A DNA stretch of 64,000 bases from Austropuccinia psidii (Eukaryota; Basidiomycota; Pucciniomycetes; Pucciniales; Sphaerophragmiaceae). Of the stretch, positions 36,901 to 50,400 are shown piece by piece (the first letter of the stretch is position 1; every line of letters begins with the position of its first letter). Below the pieces are notes generated by a model that had not been told where the DNA came from, did no database searches, and was given only the letters and a program-made list of their open reading frames with translations. The position numbers and the translations under genes are program-made. Location of the stretch: the NCBI GenBank assembly GCA_023105745.1, contig JALGQZ010000013.1, positions 2,949,501-3,013,500 on the forward strand, written 5' to 3'.

Positions 36901-39211
36901 GAATGATGTCAACTTCATGACCAATAATTGCTCCCAGAGGTTCTTTGTCTGTAGCAAATGCTCCTTTGTGGTCATACAAAAGGGAAGAAAGTTCATTTTC
37001 TTGTTTATCAGTCAGATGAAGGCTTATCTCAGCCTCATTTAACTGTTCAGACTTGAATTTTTCTAACTCTAAGTTGACTGGTGATACTTTGTTTACTGTA
37101 ATTTGTCTTTTAAATGGTAAAAAGGCAAATTTCTGGCGCTTATTGTCCCCAATTGTAAAGTATCTGTCTTTGTTATTATGTAAATCTATCCCATACATGA
37201 TCAAATAGTCATTTCCCAATATAAAATGGGTACTAGAGCAATTTTCCATAACAACAAATTCAACTGTGATCCTTAAATTCCCATTTATGTGTGGGAATAT
37301 GACATTGGTCTCAAAGATTCCCAATGCTTCCATTGGGTTACTTGCACTGTTGAATTTTATACCATCAATTGGTAACAATTGGTCTTCAAAATTTGGCACA
37401 CAAGTCTTAAGAAAGGATTTTCCAACACAAGAGCAGAAGGCTCCTGGGTCAAGCAAAAGTTTGGTGGGCTTGTTGTCAATCACCACTTCTGTTATACAGG
37501 AGTTACCAGCTTTATAACCTTTTCCTCTGTTTGGTTTTGTCTTCATAAGTTGTGCATCTTGAACTTTTGATAAATCAACTTGACCATTGCTCAATTGTGG
37601 TAAGTGGGAATAAGATTCCATGATGTCAAAAGTGGCATTGATATTTTCTATATCTTTTGAAGATTCAGAAAATATGGATGACTTATCATCTGAATTGTCT
37701 TCAATTATGTCTTCTTTTTCAACATCTGGTTCTTTTTCAATGTTAATTTCATTGATTTTCCCCCTCTTTGGACATGCATTGGCTAAATGGGTGGTGCTTT
37801 GGCAAATATGGCATTTTCTGACTGTATATGCAGATTTATATTTAATATTACTAGAATTTTCTTTGGGGTTTTTGTCCACAGAATCTTTCCAAGGTGTATT
37901 AAACCTTGTTTTGAGATTCACCCTACTAGAACCAATTTTGGTTCTGGTGGTTACTTCTTCTAGTATATTGATAATATCCTCTGCTGAAGATTGTTCAGTA
38001 GTCCTGCTTTTGACAGCATGCTCTAAGTCACCTCCACATTGTCTCAGAATTTTTCTATGGATCATAAATTCTGACATGTCAGGATATAATGCTGTTAATC
38101 TGTCCTTTTGTTGGCAAAACCATGGTAAAGCTTTGTCTTTATCAGCATTAAATTTGGCAGATTCAAAGGCTGTTTCAACTTTAAACCTCCAAGCATCATT
38201 TTCCCATTTGTTGATGATTTGGGTTTTCCACCAAGTCCAACTCTGGTGTCCATGTGCTTGTCTTATTTTGATGTACCATCTGTGAGCTGATCTGGTAAAC
38301 AAGGTGTTAAACCTGGCTGTTACCAATCTGTCTGTTAATTCAAAGTCCTCTTTGATCATGTTAATACCTCTAATGAATTCCATATGGTCATACTCTCCTT
38401 CACCACTGAAGTGAGGCCATTCTTTAAGTTTTGGAACTTCTTTCAAGAGTGCTTGGCCCATTGATGGTTCCAAGTTATGAAAAGAAGTGGATAATTCATT
38501 TTTTAATTGTGAATTATCAGGATCCAATACTTGTGAATTTGGAATTCTTGTGCCCTCATTTTGATTCAGAGGTGTAGACATTCTTGGTAAGGTGTTCAGT
38601 ATTTGTTCAATGTCATTCATTTTACTGTTGCTACACCTTTGGGAATTTCTGTATTCATGTTGGAAGCTTTGTATTAAATTTATTACTTCAATTTTATACA
38701 TGTCTTCCTTATGTGTCAGTTCTTGCCATAACTCTGTCTGTCTTGTATTATCAGCAGTGACTTGATTCAATTTCATTGATAATTTTGATACTTCTTCTTG
38801 TGAAGCATCAAAACACTTTTTCAAGGCAATGGTATATGTCTTTACTTCAGTAAATGAATTTGAAATGTCATCAAGGACTTTCTTGTTATCTGTCTTGATA
38901 ATATTTATGGCTTGTTTAATTCTTGTTTCAATTATGTCATCAATATTGAATTTAGAATATTTATCTGTTAATTATTTAATAATGGCAGATTGTTCATTTA
39001 TTTTATTGTTAGAAGAATTATCATTATTGGAATTTTTAGTTGTTCTCAAAACTTTTTCAAAACACATAAGTGTTTCATTAATTTGGCACAGACTCAGGTT
39101 GTTTGTTTTAATGTTGTTACAAATGGTGTCATTTTTCTCAGAAAGATGTTTTTTCACGTCATTTATAGCATTATACAACTCTGGGATGGAATCAAATATG
39201 TCAGAAATCAT
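33945..39211 (-). pseudogene. Gag-Pol of A2, two lesions after the ATG at 39211
   Basis: Collinear with A1 from the internal ATG (39211) to the stop at 33945. GAA has become TAA at 38972-38974 in the coiled part of Gag. Near 34490 the run after ASFK has two extra bases, which shifts the frame near the end of the integrase, before the GPY/F and chromodomain tail (33945-34493 in the other frame). Between these lesions 1445 codons and more are open, with a CCHC knuckle, protease DPGA (same Pro as A1), YIDD, RNase H and a complete D-D-35-E triad. A missense change Cys to Phe lies in HFGVYEY of the RT. Probably inactive. Confidence 0.92.
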
Positions 39212-40118
39212 TTCTGGAACCTTAATCTGGCTTCCTCCTTCTTCTGTAATTCCATCATGGTTCTGGCCATCTGAAATACATTTTCCATGGCATCCTGCTG
39301 AATCTTTGGGATTCTGTAGCCCTGGCTGTAAGGTTTTGCGGCTGGTGCCTTCCCTTTGCCCTTGTTTGGAGCTTGTGGCTGCTTTTTCACGTTGGAATTG
39401 CTGCTGCTGGCCACTGGGGCTGTTTTTGCACTGGTTTGGGTGGTGGTGGGTTGTTTTTCCTCCATTCTAGTGTCAAAAGCATCATGTTTTTCTTCTCCAT
39501 CAATGGATGCCATCCATTGAGCAATTTGCAAGTGTTGGGATGGCCCAAGAATTTTCTTACTGTCAGGTAAGAATTCATGCAATTCTTCCACAGGTCTGCA
39601 AGGATCTGGTACTCCTTGAATTGAAGTGCATTGTTATATGCACTGTGGCTGGCTTTGTATAGGTCCACAGAGGCTTGTTGTGGCGGTGTCAGCTCTTTTT
39701 GAAGGTAAAATAGTATTATCAGCTTCAGAATGACCCAATTTAGTTGTTTGGAAGTCAGCAACTGACCCTTTTCCTTCTGTACCTGGTTGGCTTCTGCCAT
39801 AATCACGTCTATTACCTTTTTGGGAGCTGCTTGAGGGGTTGTAGCTGGCTCCTGACCTGGTTGAAGGCATAATTATGGTTAAAAAAGGCTTAAAATAGTA
39901 TTTTTACGTCAAAAACTTACTATTGGCCAAATTTTTAGCTTTCTGAAGAGTATTACTTATGTCCAAGTTAATTAATTCAGAAGATATTGGTTCAGGTTGG
40001 TTATTTTGAGTCACAATAACAGTACTATTATGATCAGAATTAACAGTACTGGCAGGGATAATGCTGGTTACTGTTGAGGCTGTTTCAATGTTTTCTTGTC
40101 TTACCACGTTGTCAGACA
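39208..40118 (-). pseudogene. ORF1 of A2, one single-base loss
   Basis: Exons 39921-40118 and 39208-39856 correspond to those of A1, with the 64-nt intron and all splice sites preserved. A missing C near 39433 (GTGCAAAAAC against GTGCCAAAAAC in A1) shifts the frame in the Pro/Lys linker; the C-terminal part with [19 protein letters not shown] is open beyond it. In the same overlapping region the Gag-Pol frame has its own stop (CAA to TAA at 39634-39636). Confidence 0.7.
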
Positions 40119-40339
40119 CTAAAATTAATGAAAAAGCCAATTAATTAAGTAAAAAAAGGTTATTTCAAAAATAAAAAAATAAGCCTCACTTATAATATGA
40201 AAAAAAATTCTTTTTTATGGGTTTTTTGAATTATAAGTATTTTTTATATGTTTTTAAATTTTTCAATATAAGAAAAAAAAGATTTAAAAAGAGTAAAAAA
40301 AATATGTCACAGGTAAAATATCACGGCTGGGCCCCCAAA
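40119..40339 (-). other. Leader of A2 with intron 1 and primer-binding site
   Basis: The predicted intron (40119-40189, donor GTGAGG after an A, acceptor TTTTAG) would create ATG as in A1. The primer-binding site is the reverse of TCACGGCTGGGCCCCCA at 40321-40337, two bases from the LTR end. Confidence 0.65.
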
Positions 40340-42176
40340 TGTAAGGTGTGGATATGAAACTTTGATTAAAAATCTAGTACTTTTCCTGTCCTCAAAATTT
40401 GTATAAGGTAAAATTCAGTTAAAAATAGTATGAAATATTATTTTTAAGAGAAAGCACGCCAAATTTTATTGTTTATAACTTTATTAGTATAAAACAATAA
40501 TATAAAAATTTATTGTTTTACCAACAATAAAGATTTATCCAAAAAATACTCTACAAGAGATATTTTAAGGCTACAAAAGAAATTTCTTCAAGAGCAATTT
40601 CAATTGGAATTAATTGAGCAAAGAACTGCAAGCAATTAATTAAAGAACAAAGTCTTTAAAAAGAATATTAAAGAGAAAACACGCCCAAAAGTGACCAGAG
40701 TGAATTTGGAAACAAAGTGACAAAGTTTACAGTGATGAAAGATGCTTTAATTCACTTTTGGGGTGGTTCAGGGGTAAAAATGATTATAAGAGTTACAAAC
40801 AATGATTATAATGAATTTTTCACGTGGTTAAAAGGATTAAAATGATTAAAAAGTGGTGGTTGGAATCTTTGATTGATTGGTTTAACAGTTTTAAACTAAT
40901 TAATAAAAGGAAAAGATTCTAACATGAAGAGAAAAGTGGGGCAAAGAAGACATTCTTTTATAGCCATCAATTTTCTTACTCCAAAAGTAAAATTTACTCT
41001 TGTCAGTCGTGAAAAACAGTCTGACAACAGAAAAGCCAATTATGGCATCATTGAACCCTGGTTTAGGCCAAAAAGGGCTGGTTTAAGCCATTTTTAGCCA
41101 TTTTTAGCCATTTTAGACCCTTAAATCAGCCATTACTATAGCAATACCAGGCCTAGAGCCTTCAAAACACGTCAGAATGTGTGTCAGAGGCGTAGAAGAC
41201 AGTTAAAACTGTTTTTATTATGATTGTTTTATCTTAAGGGTAGTTTTACCCTCTTGGCAACAGCTAAAACTACCCCAGTTGGTATCAAAACCTCATCATC
41301 AATTGAGTCCACAGACCCTGTAACTCAATTCCAGGCAAAAAGTGATGAACTTTTGTGTGAATTTTGACATCCCACGCCTGTCAGCAAGGATTATGGGGGT
41401 CTAGCTCCCCCTTAGAGCTGGAGTTCCTTTTCCCCCCCCAAATTTAATCTTTACAATTTATTTTTCCTTTAATTCCTCATCATGTATTATACTTGTACTT
41501 TACATATGTAATTCAATTCAATTGTTCAGTACAATACAGTAATAATTGACACCTCATATGTAAATCAAAGTTCACTTATGTAATACACGCGCACATTTTG
41601 ACATTTCAATTGAATTCAATTGAAAATACTTCAATTCCTCATAACTTCTAAACTAAACACAACACCTCAATTTTAACATAAAAATTGATGGTTAACACCA
41701 CATGTGGTGTGAATTAAATTAAGGTTTTGAGGATTTTCAACTTTTGTATTGAAAATACTAAAAACTTAATTTAAGCTTATTTAGAGTTGAGTTACAAGAA
41801 TTTCACTCAGAGGTGACCCCACCTGATTTTTTATGAGGAATCCAATGGTGAAATAAATTTTATATGTTTATTTATTGGATAAAAAGTTATAATAAATTTT
41901 ATTTAACTTTTTTCCAAATTTATTTATTTTTTCACAATTTTGTTAAAATTTCATTTTTACTTAATTTTTTCAAGTATAAATGTATTTTTATATTTACAAA
42001 ATTTAATGTATTTTTTATTTTTAAATTATAATTAATTTTTTATTTTTAATATAATTTTATATTTATATTTTGATTTTTATTTTAATAATATAAATAAATT
42101 TATTTTATTTATATTAATATGTTATTTTTTATATTTGTGGTCTTTTGGGTATATGAAATTACCTCTAAGGCTCACA
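40340..42176 (-). repeat. 5' LTR of A2 (1837 bp)
   Basis: Carries the promoter of A2 (TATA box at about 40955-40965, minus strand). Several of the differences from the other LTR are C/T or G/A at CpG sites (for example CCGAAA against CCAAAA near 40982). Confidence 0.95.
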
Positions 42177-42181
42177 TGGAC

Positions 42182-42669
42182 TGTAAGCAAAACTTTGAAT
42201 TTTACACATAAAAGTATAATTATTTTTTGTTTTTATATCAATTTCACAGCTTTTAATTGTTCCTGAAAGTTTCAGAAAGATTCACTAAGAATTGTCTTTT
42301 TAATGAAGTTTTGAAGTTTTTACCTCATTTCTACGTAGAATTGCAAATAGCAGTATATGGCTGGTTGCTATGAGGTAAATCAATGGATACTAATCCAAAA
42401 AGGGTCTTAATTACACTTTTGGGGTTTATCCATGGAATGCCATGAATAATTGACATGGTACAGGAGTCTAAGTTACTCTTTACCTCCTTGGCACATCAAA
42501 ATAGCAGGCTAATTGCTATTTTCTGATGATTTACTGAAGTTGTAACATGGTAAACAAGTTCCCAAAAGGTTTTAGTTTACTGATTGAGCCAAGGTCAGCC
42601 ATGGATCCAAGATTTGGAGCTGTCCACGCCTAAGAGGCCTCAGAAGTTAGGTACCCTGGCTATCTTTGA
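42182..42669 (-). repeat. D2 3' LTR, middle segment
   Basis: Lies between the A2 target duplication and B2. It aligns loosely with the D1 LTR near 28800-29400: GGATCCAAGATTTGGA and the GCT...CTTTGA part match 29340-29400. It ends in TTTGA, the B2 duplication. Confidence 0.6.
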
Positions 42670-44404
42670 TGTAAGGTTTGACTATGAAACAATAAGTAAA
42701 AATTACTAATATTTTACTTATTGTACTATGAATGTCCTTATAAATAAAATAAATAATATAAAAATAAATATAATAAAAGAATCATTATAATTATGGCGTA
42801 CAAATAATCATGTTATTGAATAAATATAATAAATAAATAGATTAATATACTTAGAAGCACTTTATAATTGTTAACAACAAATAATAAAGGGGTGAAAAAT
42901 TGTTTTTTATTAATAAAAAAACAATTAATAACAATAATATCACTAATATTAAGGTTATAAATTAATATAAATACTATTTATATTAATTATAGACTTATTT
43001 AAAGTAATAATAAAGAGATAATTATTATAATAAGAAGAAATAACCTACTTTTGATGCTTAATATAATAACTTTGAATAAATCTACGCCAGAAAATAGAAA
43101 TAAAACTTATTTAAATTGTATTTAAAATAAATTTTGAGAGAAAAAATATTCTTAATTTTACGTGGCATTAAGGTTTTTAAGAGAATTTTTAAAAAAAACA
43201 GTTAAATAAATGTAATAATCACATCAAATATGATTATTATAATACGATTATCTTTGGCCTTTAATAATATAAGAGTTATATATATAAAGAATAAAGAAAT
43301 TACCTTTTGATTTAAATATTTTAGTGTTTTTGTAAGCATCTGAGGGGAAAATAGAGTAAAAAGAGCTCTACTTATAGTAAATACCTCCCTTATAGAGTCC
43401 AGAAGACTTCTAGTAGAGGTGTACTGATGCTTTCTACTAGAATTGATAAATTTTTTAAGGTTTAGTGATGATTAAATCATGATCAAACCATCTTACCTCA
43501 TTATTACGCCATTATTTAGAGTTTTCACTGTAACTTTAAGTTTGATGACGTCATAGGCTTGGAAGAAGCCTAAACTTCCTGGAGTTTATTAGTATTAATC
43601 ATAATCTAATAGTATTCATCAATTTTATCACTTATAAGACTGTTAAACTTAAAATAAGATTACAGTGAGTGATCATAAATGATCAAATATAAGCTTAAAC
43701 TTTGATCATTAATAACTTTGAAGCTATACACGCTACAGCTATTTTGAGAGTGGATTCTGATAGCCTGGCATTTCCTTATTACACTTCCAAGAGAAATTCA
43801 TTACATCACTAAAACTCTATTTTTGATGATATTTCTTGTAACTCATCTTTTCTGTTGAAATTTAATACTTTAAACTTCAAACCATGATTTCAAGGGGTTA
43901 TACCTTGAATATTATAATAGAAAAGACGTCATTCTTCATTAATGAACTTGTAGAATATTACTTTCCACGTTTTTTTAAGTCTGGACCACTTTCACAACAA
44001 AGTGGTCAACCGCTCTATTGATTTTAATCAATAATCCATTACAGGTTTTAACCTTGTTTATAGCTTGTGAAATAAAGTTCATTTCTGTGTTTCTACAGTA
44101 ATTAGGTGGTGAATTTACATTTGGTTTATAACTCTATCATGTATATTTCAAAAGATATTAGCTAAAATACTTGAATATATGCATTGACCAAAAAAGTGCA
44201 TATATTCAGCTTAACTCCTTAAGCATTGACTTTGGAGATTAGCTTCTTAATTGTTTTATGTGTAGAAATTTATGGGAAATTCAATGGTAAAATTTATTTC
44301 ACATGTTGTTTCATTGGTATTCGAAATAATTAAGGATTCATGTTTTTTATGAGGTGTTATTACTTATAACTCATTAAATATTGACTTTACAGATACGCCA
44401 TAAA
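42670..44404 (-). repeat. 3' LTR of B2, left part
   Basis: Begins TGTAAGGTTTGACTATG. Interrupted by C1 in CCATAAA; the continuation is at 54059-54244. The intact counterpart in the 5' LTR (ATGCCATAAAAATGG near 62081-62093) shows the uninterrupted sequence. Confidence 0.93.
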
Positions 44405-45842
44405 TGTCAGCCTGTGACTCAAAACCAGAGCACACGCATGACAGCCAAAATACCATAAACCAATGGTATAGCCAAGATACCACCAAAACATTGAGCTGAG
44501 ACAAATCAGCTCAAAAGGTATCAAAGGAAAGTGGAAACTCACCTCTTCCTGAAAGTATAAGTCCCATCACCATAGGACAAGAAATAACAAAGTTATTCCT
44601 GCTCAAAGTTATTGCTGAGCATAAACCTTAATTTTCACCTCCCATCTAAAATCTAGAAGGAGAAGCTTAAGCCCATCAAATGGGTATTCAAAATGAATCT
44701 CTGAGCCAGGGCTATCCAATGGTACCAGCCAAACTGAGCTAGCACCAATATTACTGGAGTTATGGTCAATTTCAGGCCAAATAAGGGTGAACAAAACATT
44801 AACCTCTCATCTAACTTTCACAGCTTTAGTGTGGAATACTTGAAGTGGGGTCTTTTTGGAAAGAGCACAATCAGGGCTATTTGATGGTGTCATTCACTTC
44901 CCCATATCTCAACTACTGCAGAAGCTATGGGGCAAACAAGCTCAATACAGATTTTTGCCTAAAACACGCAAATGTACAAAATCTTGTACGTAGGATAACT
45001 TTGCCATATTTAATGATACCCATATCAAATGAGGTACCATTGTGTAGAGCACATACAGGGATACACACTGAACCAATTTTGAGGTTGATATCTCAAGAAT
45101 TGACAAAGGTATGGCTGTTTTAAGGGCAGCTTCCCACCTGCTGTCATATACAGCCTTACCATGGGATAATATCCCATAATCATGAATATGAGGTGTCAAA
45201 TAGACAAAGAAGCATGTTTTTACTTCAATACCTCATATGTCAGTCAATACTGGGGTCCCATACAGTTTCTGTACAGCATTCTACGCATCATACACATCAG
45301 AATCAGGCTGTGAGGTCCCCAGATGAAAATCTTCACCCTGTATTGGTGAAGACTGCCCAGATGTGGTTTCAAAACCACATCTGAGCCCAATACAGGCTAT
45401 AAAGGCTGTTTGCAAACCACACGCCAGTACTAGAGAGTGAAAAAATCTTCACTTCCTCTACGTGGAAAGGTCTAGCACCCTTTCCACCCCATTTCAGGAT
45501 AAAAAGGAGGCTTTTCACAGCCAGAATTGTCTCCTCATCCTGCTCTTGAATAAACTACATAGTAAACTGTCAAAAACAGCTTTACTCTTGGTTAATAATC
45601 AGGTATAATTATAAGTTTAATTATTGTAGTCTTTTATTCTTGTAACCCAACAGATAGAGCTGCACCCAGGGCTTTCAACAGTGCTCACCACCATCATATT
45701 CTATATAGTAAAGCCCTTTTAATCTTAAATTAAAATATCTTTAAAACCCTTATAACTCTTTTTAAACTATTTTACCGTGTCACAAACATAGATAAAGTTG
45801 TATTTAGCCTATTTACACCTTCATCATAGTTTCATCCTGACA
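44405..45842 (+). repeat. 5' LTR of C1 (1438 bp)
   Basis: TGTCAGCCTGTGACTC to TTTCATCCTGACA. A TATA-like box (GATAAAAAGG, 45498-45507) is followed after about 40 nt by GAATAAAC (45548), a possible poly(A) signal, as expected near the R region. Confidence 0.95.
45498..45507 (+). promoter_or_regulatory. TATA-like box of the family C LTR
   Basis: GATAAAAAGG, kept in the 3' LTR (about 53709) and in the older solo LTR (GATAAAAAGG near 27234). AATAAA lies about 40 nt downstream. Confidence 0.5.
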
Positions 45843-46433
45843 TTTTGGGGGCCTGGCCGTGTTTTAAAACCTTTTGGACCTATTACAAGTAAGTTTTTCT
45901 CTTTTTTATAATTTTATTGACACTTGTTTTATCCTTTTAGGCGTCATTTTCATTTAAAAAATATATATTTTTATATATTTTTATATATTTCTTAAATACT
46001 CATATTTTAAAGAGTATCTGTCACGTGGCTAATAACCACAAGACCAGTATTTTTGGCGTGTTTTGTATATAAAAACCATTTTAAGCAACTAATACAGTCT
46101 TAATTCTTAATTGAATCAAGACAGGTCATACTGATAAACCAAAAGTTGAGGCATGTTTGGGCACATTGTTCACTCAATTTCCCTGTAATACACCATCTTT
46201 GACAGATTATACTTGCTAATTACAAGTATTCTGTGAGATATTGGTATACAAACAGTATACCACATATCAGTAAGCTGTATTTTTTGATGTGGAATTGTTA
46301 ATTAAATTACATTGTCATAATACAAGGGCATATTGTAATAATATACAAGCCCAGAGGCCATTCTTAGACATGCAAAACCAGCCTTTTAAGAAGTCTTAAC
46401 TGACATAAGCCCTCTTTTTCCTGTTTGATTCAG
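45843..46433 (+). other. Primer-binding site, exon 1 and predicted 545-nt leader intron of C1
   Basis: TTTTGGGGGCCTGGCCGTG follows the LTR and matches the primer sites of A and B. A strong donor (TTACAA|GTAAGT) has its GT at 45889. The acceptor GATTCAG ends at 46433 and is followed by TGGAGGAA. Exon 1 ends in A, so splicing would give ATG GAG GAA in the frame of the next exon. No other coding content seen in this stretch. Confidence 0.6.
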
Positions 46434-47469
46434 TGGAGGAAAATTTCATACCACTTGGGACCCAGTCACAGGCCAACACACCAGTGACACCCTAATAACC
46501 AGCGGGCAGCAAGGGCAAAGGAAAAAGGCTTAGTGAAGGCCTCATTACAGCCAAAAGGTGGACACCAATAGCCACTCAGAGTAGTAGAAAACCACGAAGC
46601 TCTGCTTCAATACAAGGTAAACCAACCTTAACCACTTGTACAGGGAAGATTACAATTATTAACCCAGTTGTAACCTCCAAAGGCAAACTGCCCAAATCAG
46701 CAGATAACAAATTTGTACAAGGCACAGTCAAAGGTAAATACCCTAAGAACATAAAGCTTTTGACTGCTTGCAAACACTGATATGTCCCCTGCATAACTCA
46801 GAGACCTTGGCTTCCAAAGGAACCAACCAGAGGACAGAGAAAGCTTGTCCAGAACCAGAAGACCTGGAAGAAGACACTTTGGACACAGTGGTGGATGGCA
46901 AAACAATGAGGGAGATAATATCAACCTTGCCATTCACACTAAAATTCAACAGGAACCCCAAAACAGAGGACTGAAAGGATATGGATCAAGTTCTTCAGCT
47001 CCACCAACTCCTCAAAGACTTATTTTAATGGAGCATGGACAACAAGAGGTTCAACCTGGAAATCCACTGGGAAGAACCTGGAGCAAGTTGCCAGAAGATC
47101 TGCCTCAAAGACCTGATGGTAATCACCAAAGGTTGGAATCCTACCAGGCAGTCCAGACTCCTGGAGGCAAGGGAGAACCAAGCCACTATCCAAGCTATAG
47201 AAGAACCGTTAACCCAGACAGGGCCTACTCAGATTCCTTCAGGCTCACAGGGAGCAGGCCAAATCAGCTCTCCAGTGGCTTCACACCATTCAGAAACCAG
47301 CAGATCAGTGGCCAAGAGTCACCATTCTTCACAATTCCAGGAAGTTTCCAGGAGAAGACAAGGAAACAAGGGCAAGAACAAAGCCTTCAACCAGAGGAGG
47401 AAAGAGTCAGACCCCATGATCCAGAAGCTGTTAGATTTGGTAAAAAAAGTACACAAGAACCAGAAGTAG
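46434..47469 (+). pseudogene. ORF1 of C1, decayed
   Basis: Predicted exons 46434-46733 and 46802-47469 over a 68-nt intron (GTAAAT...CAG). The phase fits: G733 plus AG802-803 gives Glu. Exon 2 has two stops at 46493-46498 but is otherwise a good Lys/Ser/Thr-rich frame. The last exon has TGA 46972 and TAA 47026, then runs open to TAG 47467-47469. Shared landmarks with A and B are KGWNPT, PVAS, the Lys-rich linker and a C-terminal DPMIQKLLDLVKKVHKNQK. It overlaps Gag-Pol in the +1 frame. The Gag-Pol-frame ATG at 46782 is inside the intron, as in A and B. Confidence 0.5.
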
Positions 47470-50400
47470 TTGTAAACCACTCTAGAATCAGTAGTCCTAG
47501 TAATAGAAACATTACCCCCACTCAGACTAAAAATAACATTGTCACATCTAAGAGTAACATCAACAGTGATACACTGTGGTTACAAATGTCCCAATATGCT
47601 GAACAATCTGCAAAGCAGTTTGCAGAAATTAAAGCTGGCCAAGAGAGGATGAGACAAACTCAAGCCTCCTTGGAACAGATAGTTAAAAATCTTCAAGAAG
47701 GATATGCTCAACTGAGCAAAGCCTCTAAAGAAACCAACAAAAGACTGAATATAGTCTTTGAAGAACAACACCACAGCACAAGGGACAGGGAGTGTCTGGA
47801 CCAAGATATTAACAAATTGTTTAATGCCTACCATAGCTTGAAGCCCCAACCACAAGGCAAAGTTATGGACAATCCATATAAACCAGATGACATCAAACCA
47901 GATGCCATGTTGATGAATAAGGCAAGATCCCCATCACAATACCAAGATGGAGATGGCATGTCTTATTCAGAGAAGGAAGCCTTGAAACAGCTTCCTGAGG
48001 CCTCAAACTGGCCCAAATTCTCTGGATCAGGAGAATATGATCATATGGAACTCATAGATTATATTGATGGACTCTTCATTGATGTACCAAGCATACCAGA
48101 CTAGTGGATCACTGCTAGATTGAATACTGCATTTGAAGGTCATGCTAGTATATGGTACACAGAAATGAAAGAAATCTATGGCAGGAGAAACTGGCCATGG
48201 TGGAAGAGTAAAATCATCCACAAGTACAGTCATGGAACTTGGATATGGCAGAAGACAATGTCATTTGAAAATGACAAATACTCTGTGGACAAAGATCCAT
48301 ATGAGTGGTGTCTTAGACAGTCTAAAAGACTTAAAGCCATTGATCCTCAGATGAACATCCAAATGAGGAATCACAAACTTCTTACACAACTTCCAGGGAA
48401 ACTAGAACATGCAGTAAAATGCAGATGCAACCAAAATTGCACTCTAGATGACATTTCCAACACCTTACAAGACATAAGGAAAAAGACTAATATAAGGAAA
48501 TTCACCCCATATAAGAGCAGTAGTTTCAAGGAGAAACAACCTTTCAGGGTAGAGTTTAAAGACAAACCCAAAGAAAAAGTGGCAGAAGTGGCTAAGAAGA
48601 GGAATTTTTGTCACAATTGTGGTTCAACAGACCACTATGCCAACAACTAGCCAAGGGAAAAGAAAAAAGTCTATGCCATAGAGAAAGTCCCTGAGGAAGA
48701 ACCTCCAACAGAGGATTCTGAATCAGACTCCATGGGTGATGCCATCAGAGAGCCATCTGATGATGATCAACACCCAAGAGAGGAATTTTTAGTGGAATAC
48801 CAAGAGGAAACTCCACTAGAAATTCAGGACATACAGTTGGAAGCAGGCATGCCACAGGACACTGCTAAGAAAAACTTGTGCAAACACACACAAGATGCAC
48901 AAACATTGCTGGTTACACCAGCCAAAGGAATGGCATATATACATGGAACAGCCACAAAAATGACTGTTCGTATTTACAATGCTCAGCACCCACTGATCAT
49001 TGATAGTGAAGCACAGTGCTCCATAGTGGCCAGAAACTATCTGGTTAACCGCTTCTCAAACTGGGAAAAACAGCTCTTGCCCACTAAGGCAAAGAACTTT
49101 AAAAGTGCATCAGGGAAGATGACTTCCATTGGGACAATTATCAAAGAGATAATTATACCCCACAGGAAGGGTAATATCAGACTCAACCCAGAGTTTGTAG
49201 TTCTTGATGATGCCCACATCCAAGGGTTTTTACTGGGAACAGCCTACCCGAGGATGTATGGCATAGACATTTACAACAGTAAAAATAGGCACATCACCAT
49301 TGGTACCAACAAGGAAAAGAAATTTTCACTTGATATATACCAGATATCTTCTCAAGATCCACTAGAAAAACTTCTGAGGGAATTCAGAGAGGGACAGTTT
49401 AGCACTACCCTCACCAGTAAACAAAAACTAAGTTTACTGAAGATGCTGAGAAAGAACAGACCAGCATTTGCCATTGGTGAAGAACCATTAGGCAAGATCA
49501 AAGGCCATGATATAGAACTATATCTGGATGTGGAAAGGCCTTATCCACCCATGCTGAGGAGGCCTCCTTATCCAGCAAGCCTGGAAACCAGGAAAGAAAT
49601 TGAGAGACATATCAATGAACTCCTGGATATGGACGTCATCAGGAAGATTGGACATAATGAAATAGTGGAAATCACCACCCCTGTCCTAATCACCTGGCAT
49701 GATGGCAATTCTAGACTGTGTGGAGATTTAAGAGCTCTGAATAACTACACAAATGCAGACAGGTACCCTATACCCAGGATACCTCATGCCTTAGACAAAC
49801 TGGCTAAAGCCAAATACATAACCAAAATGGATTGTATGAAAGGCTTCCACCAAAATGGAGTTAAACCAAACTCCATGAAATTACTCAGAATAATATGCCA
49901 TATGGGCATATATGAGTACACCAGAATGCCATTTGGCATCAAAAATGCACCAGCCCACTTCCAAAGGATGATGGACACAATATATTTAAAGAAGAAATAC
50001 TGGAAGGCTGGATGGTGATATATATTAATGATATCATTATATACTCGGAGACATGGGAAGACCATGTGCAATACATAGACAGAGTGAAAAGTAAATGCAC
50101 ACCCATAAATCTGAAAATTTCACTTAAAAAGTGCAAGTTTGGCCAACAAGAGTTACTGGCTCTAGGGCATAAAGTCTCAGGTCTTAGTCTGGAAATTGAC
50201 CAGAATAAAGTAGCAGCAGTACTGCAAAAGCCAGTACCAAAAAGAATCAAAGAGATGCAATCCTTTATTGGGTTTGCTAGCTACTATAGAAACCATATCA
50301 AACATTTTGCAAACATAACTAGTAGCTTATACAAGTTATGTTCAAAAGCTGTAGTTTTTCAAAAAAACAAGGAAAGGAGGGATGCATATGAGAGGATCAA

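Larger units (their letters stand above)
32105..42176 (-). mobile_element. Ty3/gypsy chromovirus A2 (family A), full length
   Basis: 10072 bp, flanked by TGGAC (32100-32104 and 42177-42181), inserted into the D2 3' LTR. LTRs of 1818 and 1837 bp differ by one roughly 19-bp deletion, a C-run length change and about nine substitutions that I counted by eye, so the insertion is young. Coding regions are collinear with A1 but carry one nonsense codon and a frame shift in Gag-Pol, a single-base loss in ORF1, and a nonsense codon in the overlapping N-terminal part of Gag-Pol. Confidence 0.97.

Noticed and set aside
44845..45123. A 92-codon frame at the same place in both C1 LTRs (also 53056-53334)
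   Set aside because: The LTRs are copies of one sequence; the two versions differ at many residues, and the older solo LTR has stops in it. No sign of selection as protein.
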